A stretch of DNA of 64,000 nucleotides from positions 9,079,720-9,143,719 of the forward strand of contig NC_087080.1 of the NCBI RefSeq assembly GCF_026151205.1. The letters run 5' to 3'. Each line of letters opens with the position of its first letter. The stretch's first letter is position 1. The position numbers and the translations under genes were made by a program. The notes under the pieces are model-generated. The model had not been told where the DNA came from. It searched no databases and saw only the letters and a program-made list of their open reading frames with translations. Shown piece by piece: positions 1 through 9,429 of this stretch. The DNA is from Bolinopsis microptera. Taxonomy: Eukaryota; Ctenophora; Tentaculata; Lobata; Bolinopsidae.

Positions 1-301
1 TTGTCATTACGTACAAATATTACGTAAATATTACATACGTAAAATTAATAAATATTACGTAAAATAAATAAATATTATGTAAAATCTTCATCAAAGATTC
101 TTACATAATTTTGGTTTTGGTTTTTAAAAAACTATTATGGTACAAAACAAGAACGTATACAATCCAACCAATAATTAAATTCAACTACAATTCGAGTACA
201 TCAACATACTACATACAGTGTACATGAAGCCCAAGACTTCAGCTGGGGTAACACAATTTTAAACAACAAATCTATGTATCATAATCTTCACTTTTTATGA
301 T
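1..301. other. AT-rich sequence, no gene seen
   Basis: Low-complexity AT-rich DNA with short repeats of the type ttacgtaaa at the very start. It lies 3' of the transposase gene on the - strand and could hold its 3' UTR or element end. I see no coding frame or RNA gene. Confidence 0.5.
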
Positions 302-3300
302 CTAATTTAGCGCAGCTCGATCAATGTCTTTAGTTGAGTAGTAGAACTTGCTCACATCATTAAGGTCGGGGAAGCGCCACGCTCCCTTCTTACGTGGCAG
401 AGTGCAAGATAAAGGCCCACCTATAACATCGTGAATTGGAAACATGTAGATATCAGCTGTGCCCTCAGGATAACTTGTCAGTATCAACTCTGATCCGACT
501 CTGGGTCTTAGGCAGTCAAGCTGTAGATGGGTAACTGGCCCATCCTCTTCAGCCAAGAACCGGTTAGTGGCCCTGCCTATGCTCATCTCTGTCTTCCCTT
601 TAGTGTGGTAGACAGCAGCAAACCATTTTCCTACAATGACATCTTCCTTCACTGGAGGGGATACGGAACTCCAAAATTCCTGTAGCTGTGTCTCTGGTGA
701 CACCTTCTCATCATCTGACACGTTTTCAGTAACCGCAGCTGCTGGTACTGTATCTCCCTCTGGATCACCCCAAGACACGTCACTAATACTATCCTCATCA
801 CTTCCTGAAGAACTTGAGTATATCCTAGGTCTTTTCACCGGTGTTGACTTGGGTGTTCTTGATCTCGACATTCTTTTTTTACTTTTGTCCACTGCTGAAA
901 GGTACATCTCTGGGTCTCCACCTGCCATGAGTTTGCAATTAACCTTGCTGCACTTAGACCTCTTAACAGAATCACATTTGCTGCATTTCTTTAGACCCTT
1001 TGCCTCACAGTTACTTGAGTCGAGGCACTGGCAGGACTCTTCACAGCGTAGAAATATCAACTTTAATTTCTCTCTGCACTGTTTCTTGTTCTGTTTCTTC
1101 TGCTGCTTAGCTGCCTCTTCGACCTCCAACTCTGCCTTCTTAGCTGCAATGTTCTGGCCGACCATACTTCCGAACACTCTGGTGATACTTCGGTTCTTAC
1201 TCTTTCTGAATCTTACTTTCTCCACTGTGGTCAGTCCTGGTACGTCCTCTAGTGAGACAGGATTTGTGGCCTGAGGAAAGTGGCGTTAGCTGTTCAGTAC
1301 ATACAATAACTCCATTCATACGAAAAGGGTTAGACAGTTTTAAAAAATAAAACTTGAAAAAGAAGATTTTCCTTTGAATTTCTTACTGTATTTTAACGGC
1401 CAGGTAGCGCAGTTGGTTAGAACGCCTGTCTTACAATCGTTAGGTTGCGAGTTCGAAACCCACTGACTGCCTGGTCGTGGGGTGAGCGTCGTCGACGTTC
1501 AGCTAAGGATCATGAGTGGTCTATGCAGCCCCCCGGTCTACTCAGCCGAATACTCGAGAAATCGGGTGTGAGGGTTAAATGAGGAGCTGCACATTGCAGC
1601 AAAGTCTCGGACGAAGAAAGTATGGTACACACTACCTTAACCGTCACTGGCCAAAAAGATCCTTCGGCTTCCTGTAATTGGCTGGTTGCACTTGTGTAAC
1701 ATTGTGGCTGTTGGAATACACCGAAGTAAAATAAGTGTCTAGATAAAAAAAAAAAAAAGTTAGATCAGTTAAAAAAGTTGTAATGTACACCGTGTAATAA
1801 CTTACATAGTTCTTAGAAACCTCTAGCTGAGCCTCAAACTTCAGTCTGTAGTAATCACTTGAGCACTTTCTAACTCCCTGCGGTGACTCCACCTCCCACA
1901 ACTGCCGCTTCTGACGTTTAGGAGTTGTAGGCTCCTCCTCTTGAACAGGGTTTATTAACTTGGCTGACTCAAACTTTGCAGTTTGCATAAACTTTATGGT
2001 CAGCTTGCTATCCGTGACGCCACATCGTTTGAAGGCTTTTACAACTGTCTCTGCACTTGCCCAGCTAGGCCATATTTTACCAAGCATCACCATGAATAGC
2101 TCTCTGTTCACACTTTCATCTATGAAGAGCAAATCTTTCTTGATATCTCTGTAAGCAGTGTGCAAGACAGAGTTTATTTGATCAAGGGGCTGAAGGACAC
2201 TTGTTGTATCTGGAGGTGATACGAACATTCGGATCTGCTTGTCCTTACAGAAATTGAGTAGAGCAAGTTCGGAAAACCGGCTACCATGGCCATCTGTCAT
2301 CACACACACTGGCCGGACTATCTTGTTTTTAGTGAGGTATTTATTAAACTCTTTAAAGAAGTCGAGGAGGCTTTTACCTGTCTGGCAGCCATACTCTGTC
2401 ACAGATATCAGGAGGTTTTCAATCATGTCTACGGCCTCTTTTGGGGCCATGTTTGAGCGTATCCCTTTTGCTCCAAATATAACCTGACATGAGATGATTT
2501 TCCCGGTCAAGGACACCATGGGATTAATTGTTACGCATTCTCTGTTATCTTTTTTCATCTCCGTACATGCATCACCTGTTCCACAATAATGGATGTTGCG
2601 TGCAGTGCCATCCACTCCATGGTGGATAAATTGTGGCGTCTCGTCGAAGTTGAATATTCTAGAAGGCTCAATTACTCCTGTCCATGACCCAGCCTCGATC
2701 TGTATGGGGTCAGTCATAATTCCAACCATAACCAGCTCTTCTGTAAGGTCATCTATGTGTTTCACCGCCATACCCTCTGTACAAGCTGTTACCCTATTGA
2801 CTGAAGTGGCACCCTGCGTCTTTTTACTCAGAATTTTACCATGCTTGATGTCAAAGTTTTCAATGAACGCTCGTGAAACTTTACCCCTCTCTATCGTTCT
2901 TCTGCTAGCAGGTGATAGAGCTATGAACCTCCTTCCCCCTACAACCTTCTTGTTTACTGCATCTCTAACTAGCAGGATCTTGATTACAAACTGTGAGATA
3001 CTCTTGCGGTTTAATCCTTGGTATGCTCTGTTTTTGTTGATGATGTACTGCACTAACAGATCATCTTCCTCACTCGTTATTACTGTGCAGTGATCTTTAG
3101 ACTTCGCCGTCACAGGTGTTTTTTTATCTAAAATGTTGTTCACTGTGTTGCAGGACCCTATCAAGGGGAAGTTTCCGGTCTTCAAAGCATTAAAACCACG
3201 GCAGTGATTGCTTATGCAATATGCTATTGCTGCGTCTAGTTGGTCTTTCTTATCTTGTACCCTATCTGTGTATACTGTCCGATGCGCTAAACTGCGTGTA

Positions 3301-3350
3301 CAGCTCGCCCTCGCTGACGGTGGAACATTGAAGATTCTTGACCCTGACAT
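302..3350 (-). CDS. pogo-type DDE transposase gene, two exons, 837 aa
   Basis: Exon 1 is 3350-1806 and exon 2 is 1270-302. The intron has a GTAAGT donor and a TTTCCTCAG acceptor, and both junctions are phase 0. Exon 1 encodes an N-terminal helix-turn-helix-like region, then a DDE_1 core: FNFDET near residue 235, CVMTDGHGSRF near 353 and SVLQPLDQ near 390, giving DD36D. The third motif is the hallmark of the pogo/Tigger/CENP-B-related group. Exon 2 adds 322 residues: a K/Q-rich coiled stretch, a Cys-rich cluster (CEESCQC, CSKCDS, CSKVNC), a Ser/Asp-rich linker, and a C-terminal domain starting VGKWFAAVYH and ending WRFPDLNDVSKFYYSTKD. That ending resembles domains carried by other transposon-encoded proteins. 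Start is the ATG of MSGSRIF. Both exons are fully open, so this may be an active element or a domesticated gene. Terminal inverted repeats were not found by eye. The family call is firm; the splice join is inferred from phase and consensus. Confidence 0.8.
1398..1640 (+). mobile_element. tRNA-derived SINE inside the transposase intron
   Basis: The first 79 bases (1398-1476) fold only partly as a tRNA. The acceptor arms GGCCAGG/CCTGGTC pair. A perfect A box (TAGCGCAGTTGG) and a B box (GTTCGAAAC) are present, but the anticodon stem does not close. A non-tRNA body follows to about 1640. Pol III boxes plus a degenerate cloverleaf and a body are typical of a SINE, not a working tRNA gene. It lies between the two exons of the DDE gene, on the opposite strand. 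Confidence 0.65.
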
Positions 3351-3789
3351 CTGATACGTTAAATATGGTTAGAAATCCAACAATGGCTGGTACATTAGAA
3401 AAATGAAATTCAGAAGAACTACAGAAGGGCGGGCATGGGCAGGGATGCGTCGGTATCCGTATATACGTATATAATAGTGTACAGTAATTGGAGTAGGGGC
3501 ATAACAGGACAGGAAATGGGGTAAAGGGATGAGCATGGGACATACAAATGCCTTTTCTTCTTCAGGTTTTTCAGCATTAAAAAAGTGCAGCTCTGATATC
3601 AAAACATTTTAAAAACATTTCAAAACTCAACGAAATAAAGCTTCTATTTTGTGAAAGCAGAGAGTAATAACAACTCCTAAAACATGTCAAACGTTAACTA
3701 AACACTTAAAAGTGATCTATCCAGGCATAGAACATATCAAATATAACCAAATACTGTGTTCAAGTATGAAAACAAAAAATGATTTTTAC
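3351..3789. other. upstream region of the DDE gene
   Basis: This stretch is 5' of the transposase ATG on the - strand and may hold its promoter or element end. The open frames here are short, of biased composition and show no recognisable domain. No clear promoter motif can be defended. Confidence 0.4.
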
Positions 3790-4346
3790 ACCTCACAAAA
3801 TGACATTTTTTCACTTTTTTCAAAGTATAAAAAATGTTCCTTTTTTAATATATTCTGGTAAAAACAGAACTGGTATAATATAAACAACATATATATCTAA
3901 CAGTAAGACACGTGAAAGAATAATGAAACTTTTTCCTAAATCGGATTTGGAGTGATACCGTTTTGGGTTGTCATTTTGTAAGGCACTACCTCACACGAAG
4001 TTGCCCAACTTTTTTTAACCATCCTTTTTCCTGTAAAAGCTATTCTAATCTTCAATCTATTATATTTATCTAACTGTCCTAGGTGAAATCAAATTTCTAT
4101 AGGCTGCTGTTAAAAAATGACAGCCGTGACGAAATTGTCATTTTGTAAGGCATGTTTTTTTTGGAAGATTTCAAAGATGACAATTTTTATCGCAAAATTT
4201 ACGGTTTTTCAATCAAATCAACCCCCGGGAAGAAAAATATACTTGTTGAACTACCTATCTGGATAATAAAACATGAACAAAACTCATTTTTGTGCATTTC
4301 AGAGCCATCTCCTTTTTCGTGTCATTTTGTAAGGCCGATACCCGTA
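3790..4346. mobile_element. MITE-like repeat with three TGTCATTTTGTAAGGC motifs
   Basis: Positions 3868-4346 match 62537-63013 almost base for base. The unit contains the motif TGTCATTTTGTAAGGC three times, the last at its right edge (4320-4335). A near-inverse CCTCACAAAATGACA stands at 3791-3805, so 3790-4335 may be a whole element with short terminal inverted repeats. The copy near 62.5 kb lacks the left end. It encodes nothing convincing: the open frame at 4152-4481 lies inside the repeat and has no domain. Confidence 0.6.
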
Positions 4347-6080
4347 CCCAGCATAAATCTTCTTCTTCTCGTGAGAAGTTCTATCCTTGGAGCTCACCAC
4401 CTCATTACAGATATTGCTTCTGTACAGTCTAACCATCTGAACCATCTAAACCGTCATAAACTAAAGGATAGAGATGTATAAAGTGATTGCCTTTTAATAA
4501 AAAATAAACATTAAAACGACAACTTGAGGTAATCTCCTCTTTTGATCAAGCTTTCAATCAAATTTCAATTTGATTACACATTAGACCATAATTAGGCAAA
4601 ATTGTTATACAAATGTAACCCTGTTTAAATGAACGACATTCGTATTGCATTGTACTTAGTTCTGAACTAATTCTTCTTCCAACGCGTGTTTCACGTACAG
4701 TACCACACCGGTGGCTTCATATTTCGTTATCGTATCTGCTCATTTCAAGGAGGCAATATTTCCGAAGAAATATTATAAATTCCTTTCTCCTAAATGACTC
4801 GTACAATGCTCCAAAAAATGTGAATAATTCTCCTCTTTTCACAATAACCTTGGACATGTTCAAACCTGGTTGGTGGTTTTCTTTCACTGCCAAAATGGGC
4901 AATTATCTCATCTTTACAATAAGTCCATTAAATTTCAATATATTGAAATTTGTAACATTTAAACTTCAGACGAGGTCAGAGCTAACGAATTTATCTACTG
5001 AAATGGCAGCATCATAAAGGCAGCATCATAAAGTTACCAATATCAAATATGTTTGCAGATCAGGGCCAGTCGATTCGACCAATAAAATTTTAATTGAATA
5101 GTTTTAATAGATAACATCACAATTATAATCTGCGTGCCCTTCGGGGATGAATATTTAACTTATTTCAATTATATATTACTTTTGAGTAAACATTGGCTGG
5201 TACTACAGACCAGTCCCCCAATCAAAAATCAATCAATCAAAACAACCAAATACAGCCAATGCGGTCCCCTAAATGAGCTCATGAACTGTGAAGAACGTGT
5301 ATCCTCCAGTAGGGGCTGCCGTCGAATATCTGCAACCGTGACATACCGTAGTAAAGACTTTTTTACAACGGAGACTTACCATGTTTTTGAGTTTCCACAG
5401 CCAGGGCACAAATGTCAGAGTTGTGATGATTCTGGGGTGTTGAAAGTATATCCTAGTACTAACGAAAATCCCGATTCCTTTAACATTCAATTAGTTGCCG
5501 ATGTTGAGAAAGTTCATAATTATAATTTTTGTCATCATCATGATATCATAAAACATGAAAGAATTGAAGCCGGTTTTGAAGAACATCACCTTAACTTCAA
5601 ATCATGAGATAAGCAACCTGGTCGAATAACTTGACTGTTCTAAATTCTCATAAGAATAAGTGTTTCCCATATTTATCGCCATTTTATTATAGTCCAATAA
5701 AAGTCACGAATTATTAGGCCAAGGACATCCTGTAAGTAATGAAAGGATTGTAATACATGACATATTTTATCATAAATTTACCTCTTATTTTGTCTTCTAC
5801 GGCCTTTTAAAGGGTATATTATTGTATAAAGATATGCCCAAAGGATTAGCCATTCTACAAATTGTCAATAATAATTCAAATATTCACCGTGTACAATTCT
5901 AGCGTGAAATTCTTGCCCATTATCGTAGAGAGAATGTTGTTAAGAACCACCATAGAATAATCTGCTGATTTTCGCTTGTGTTTTCCTACACCGTCTTTCT
6001 CCCAAAAGATGGAGAGACGCGAATTAACCTAGGAGGTTGATGTTCGGGGCTGCTGGAGAAGCTGGTCCTGCTGCTGGCAC
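4347..6080. other. non-coding or unassigned stretch
   Basis: No gene can be supported. The longest open frame, 5134-5607 (+), has a plausible composition and a CxxC pair (HKCQSCDDSG), but there is no recognisable family, no start context and no splice partner. It could be an exon of an unknown protein or chance. Confidence 0.35.
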
Positions 6081-6294
6081 AGATCTTTCAACTACTTTCA
6101 TATAGCACATGAAGAACACATAAGGCATCTTTTTTCTGGCAGAGCACATCCAAAATAGATTCCTGGTAATCTCTTAGCTCCATGTCGAACTTACTAACCT
6201 CGTCTGTACATATACTGTGACATTTACTATTATTTTCTGTATGTGAAATTAGATGTGTGAGCCGCGGATATATTGTGGCTACTATGAAAATCAA
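6081..6294 (-). pseudogene. RecQ-like helicase exon fragment (Q-motif region)
   Basis: The frame reads FDMELRDYQESILDVLCQKK followed by DALCVL, matching the start of the RecQ/DEAD helicase core (LR-YQ, then -GKD-, then -V-PTGxGKS). The Walker A segment that should follow is replaced by unrelated residues, so the exon is broken or cut by a rearrangement. Similar pieces near 32.0, 36.4-37.6, 33.3 and 40.0 kb indicate a dispersed helicase-like family. Confidence 0.45.
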
Positions 6295-6774
6295 CTAAGT
6301 AAAAGAAAAATCTATTTAAAAAAGAAAGAAATATTATATACATTAGCTTTCCATCATTCGACATCTTACTCAGCATCTGAAAAAAACAGATTCTTATTCA
6401 TTTTAACTTGGCTAGGGAAGCGCTCTTGAAACACCAATACAACTTAACATAACATTTCACCCAGAAACAAAAGAAATCTTTATACGATTGTTATTCATTT
6501 TAACTTGGCTAGGGAAGCTAGCATTAGTTATCACAATGATTGATAAACATGGAACTGGAAAACGGTTCAGTAGGTTATCTTCTCAGCAAATTATAAACGT
6601 ACTAACTATCCAACAATAACATTATTCATTTCAATGAACTTTTAGGGGTGTTTCTAATGACCAGGGTCAAGACCATATCAATTTTAAATTGTATAACACC
6701 TCTTGGGGCAGTCGAGAAAATCATTTGATTTTACCAATCTTTAAAAAAACTATAACTCATTTTTCGGTGTTATT

Positions 6775-6960
6775 CGTACCTAGCATGGCGAGTATCATGC
6801 TCTCGGGATGAGCCATATAGCCGTTTTGTTGTATCGACTCAAATATGACCTTACGCTCTGCTGGATCGCAGTGTTTCCTTGTGAATTGTATTTGGTCAAA
6901 TAGGTGGGCTAGGGCGTCGATTAAGCTGCTCTTCATATTGGTGTTGTCTTTTCAGATGTA
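6775..6960 (-). pseudogene. exon-like fragment, copy of a segment near 12.1 kb
   Basis: The - strand frame reads MKSSLIDALAHLFDQIQF, later CDPAERKVIFESIQQ, with no stop across about 57 codons. The words following AERKVIFESIQ recur in degraded form near 12110-12160. Function unknown. It is probably the 3' exon of the unknown gene seen at 12.1-15.4 kb or of a paralogue. Confidence 0.4.
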
Positions 6961-7089
6961 CAGGGTGGGCCTCAAAAGTCTACCCGTCCTTATCTCTTAA
7001 AATTGTAACAGCTCGCTGAGATCTCACTAATTATTTGTAAAACAAAACTTCACGATTTACACCAAAGCCTGAATATTTTCAGAATGTAA

Positions 7090-7282
7090 TTATATGGAAT
7101 ATAGCAACAAAATGGGAATCTCAATCATACGTTTCTGTTTCATCAGATTCGCATTTGACTCCTCTATGTCAGATATATTTTCGTCAGCATCCGACGAGTC
7201 TTTCTCATCAATAGCAGGGATAATCTCCAGTTTCTTCAGAAGCTTTATTATATACTTTTCCACGACCTTATATATATCCTCC
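7090..7282 (-). CDS. acidic-protein exon, tandem copy 2
   Basis: A tttctttcag acceptor precedes EDIYKVVEKYIIKLLKKLEI and a Ser/Asp/Glu-rich tail. The frame is closely related to the exon at 7305-7541, so these are tandem exon duplicates, possibly alternative 3' exons of the gene at 7.6-7.95 kb. No known domain; function unknown. Confidence 0.45.
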
Positions 7283-7304
7283 TGAAAGAAAAATTTATTA
7301 GTCG

Positions 7305-7541
7305 TTATATATTTTCATCACTATCATTTTCATCACTATCAGTTTCGACATCATCTTCTGTTACAATTACATCGGATTCGTAGTTCGACTCCTCTGAATC
7401 GGTGTCCTCTATATCACTATCAGATGTATTTTCTTCATCATCGGACGCGTCTTTACCATCAGTATCACTAGCAGTGGTAATCCCCAGTTTCTTCAACAGC
7501 TTAATAATAAACTTGTCCAAGGCCTTGTATATATCCTCCTG
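7305..7541 (-). CDS. acidic-protein exon, tandem copy 1
   Basis: It opens after a CAG acceptor with EDIYKALDKFIIKLLKKLGI, followed by some 45 residues very rich in D, E and S and a stop. The upstream exon (7613-7951 frame) ends at a GTAAGT donor in phase 0, and this exon opens in phase 0, so the two splice cleanly. The acidic tail suggests a nuclear or chaperone-like linker, but nothing identifies the protein. Confidence 0.5.
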   Translation of the reverse strand, partial: QEDIYKALDKFIIKLLKKLGITTASDTDGKDASDDEENTSDSDIEDTDSEESNYESDVIVTEDDVETDSDENDSDENI

Positions 7542-7691
7542 AAATAAAACATATTATTATTAGCCGTAATGATAAGATATTCGTAATGAGAATTTGCACC
7601 AATATTCAATGATCAATTTATCGTCCGAATAAAAAGGCAAGTTTCTGATTTGAAGAAACTACAACGCCTATTGCCCACCTTACAACGTTTA

Positions 7692-7951
7692 AAGGCAAAA
7701 TAACTTACCCGGCAGCTTTTGTCAAAGAGAAAGTCGGGTTTAAGATTTTCAAACCCTGGATAGTCAACTCGACCAGGCTTCTTGACAAATATTTTATCTT
7801 CTTTAACAGCATCGATTAGATACCGCAAGTTTCTAAGGGGCTTCTTCACCCCTAAAACGGAATATAAATAGTTTATTGCTATGCCAACTGTAATGGCACG
7901 CCTTGATATAAGCTGTTTATCGACACTGTTAATAGTGAGATACGGTCCCAA
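7692..7951 (-). CDS. exon of unknown protein with duplicated 5' part
   Basis: The frame MGPYLTINSVDKQLISRRAI... runs to a GTAAGT donor after FLFDKSCR. It is hydrophobic to basic with no recognised family. Its 5' half lies in the exact 256-bp duplication (7793-8048) and recurs at 8271-8471, where the frame continues into unrelated Lys-rich sequence. The 8.3-kb copy is therefore a truncated duplicate. Confidence 0.45.
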
Positions 7952-8048
7952 CAGTTTTATTCATCACTCAACGGGAATTAATGTTCGAAACTTCAGTGTT
8001 CCGCACATGGATGCTCTTTACTTTATTTACTATTTAATTATTTACCTT
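7793..8048. repeat. 256-bp direct repeat, copy 1
   Basis: Reading base by base it is identical to 8313-8568, at an offset of exactly 520 bp. It covers the 5' part of the unknown exon and its upstream flank. Confidence 0.9.
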
Positions 8049-8312
8049 GGTTGTTCTATGTAGCTTTTGGTTTTCCTTATACGTTTTCCACTAGTCCTAT
8101 GAGTTGGTTTAACAATATAATAGTGCGTGACAGACACTTTTGAAGTTATAAGAATATTATCTTAATGAAATCTTAATTGTAGATAATACTGATCGTTACT
8201 CGACAGTACTTTACACACTTGATAAGAAGAATAAAACGATTATATTAAAATTCAACTGAAAAAATATTAATCATTTCTTCTTTAACTTGCTGATCACATT
8301 CTCTTCTTTAAC

Positions 8313-8568
8313 TTTATCTTCTTTAACAGCATCGATTAGATACCGCAAGTTTCTAAGGGGCTTCTTCACCCCTAAAACGGAATATAAATAGTTTATTGCT
8401 ATGCCAACTGTAATGGCACGCCTTGATATAAGCTGTTTATCGACACTGTTAATAGTGAGATACGGTCCCAACAGTTTTATTCATCACTCAACGGGAATTA
8501 ATGTTCGAAACTTCAGTGTTCCGCACATGGATGCTCTTTACTTTATTTACTATTTAATTATTTACCTT
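8313..8568. repeat. 256-bp direct repeat, copy 2
   Basis: Identical to 7793-8048. The sequences on both outer sides differ, so the unit has sharp edges. The exon frame inside it (8271-8471) lacks the GTAAGT donor region of copy 1. Confidence 0.9.
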
Positions 8569-8704
8569 TACAAGAACGTTCGAATTGCGCTCTACACTTT
8601 GTTGTAAGTCCTATTGTACAAGACGCTTTTTTCAAGTCTCTGCGAAAATATCGGTTGGCCTTTTGTAACCTTGTACCTTTTGGAAGCGGCGAACGCCCTA
8701 CCAT

Positions 8705-8974
8705 TCAATTAGTTGCGGAGTGTTTTTTTTTGCTGCGCGCGACGAGAGGCCCAACACGAGGCCCTCTACTTTGGCGCCATAATCTTGCTAATTGATTGCT
8801 TACAGCATGTGTAACTTGTATATTCCCTACTGGCGCTTCTCTCTTTTTCATTCTCAACTTCACGTCACCTTCGGATTTGTCAGGCTTTTCAAAGATACTG
8901 GTCCTTTCCCCTATTCCCCATGTCGGAACAGTATCGTTATTAATAAGCGCGTGTATCGGCAACTTTTTAATCAC
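8705..8974 (-). CDS. unassigned open frame, 89 aa
   Basis: A basic frame (KSEGDVKLRMKKREAPVGN...) with exon-like composition but no family I recognise and no clear splice sites. It lies 5' of the 7-8.5 kb exons on the same strand, so it could be their upstream exon. Chance is equally possible. Confidence 0.2.
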   Translation of the reverse strand: MIKKLPIHALINNDTVPTWGIGERTSIFEKPDKSEGDVKLRMKKREAPVGNIQVTHAVSNQLARLWRQSRGPRVGPLVARSKKKHSATN

Positions 8975-9239
8975 AAAACTGTATATTGTTTAAGACCTGT
9001 TCCAATCACATATTATTTGTAAAGCTAACTTGTGCTAAGTGCCTACTGTTCACCCAGTATTTACTAATTATTATCATGTTTGTTATTTACATCATGTGGC
9101 ATGTACCATACTGCTTCATACTAATCTTCTAGCTATTGTCATTGTTAATCAAATCACGACAACAATGAAGACTTTTCTCGTGTCGACAACCTGCTTTACA
9201 ATTTGTTATTTTTGTGAGAATACTTTACAACTGATTATC

Positions 9240-9311
9240 GGGGATGTAGCTCAGCGGTAGAGCGTGTGCTTTGCATGTACAAGGTCCGGGGTTCGAGACC
9301 CCGCATCTCCA
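9240..9311 (+). tRNA. tRNA-Ala (anticodon TGC)
   Basis: A complete 72-nt cloverleaf. The acceptor GGGGATG pairs with CATCTCC with one G-T pair. D stem is GCTC/GAGC, anticodon stem TGTGC/GTACA with loop TTTGCAT, and the T arm carries GGTTCGAGACC. The sequence is close to animal tRNA-Ala-TGC. No 3' CCA is encoded, as expected in eukaryotes. No intron. Confidence 0.96.
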
Positions 9312-9429
9312 CATTTTTATTTTACTAATAATTATCTAAAAAATAAGCGTTTATTTGGCCGCTATACTATTAGCAGCGTGACTTTTGTCATTGTTCTTTC
9401 AGTCAGAGTGATTACTGTCTGTTTAACAT

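Noticed and set aside
636-1274. 212-aa + strand frame opposite the transposase exon 2
   Set aside because: It is a mirror frame of a real - strand exon with repetitive Leu/Ser composition. Also rejected on the same ground: + strand frames at 1960-3093 and 10100-10981.
1398-1476. Second tRNA gene
   Set aside because: The acceptor stem and A/B boxes are good, but the anticodon stem does not pair and a body follows. Called a SINE instead.
3262-3602. Two overlapping - strand frames upstream of the transposase
   Set aside because: No domain, biased composition, and they overlap the transposase start region.
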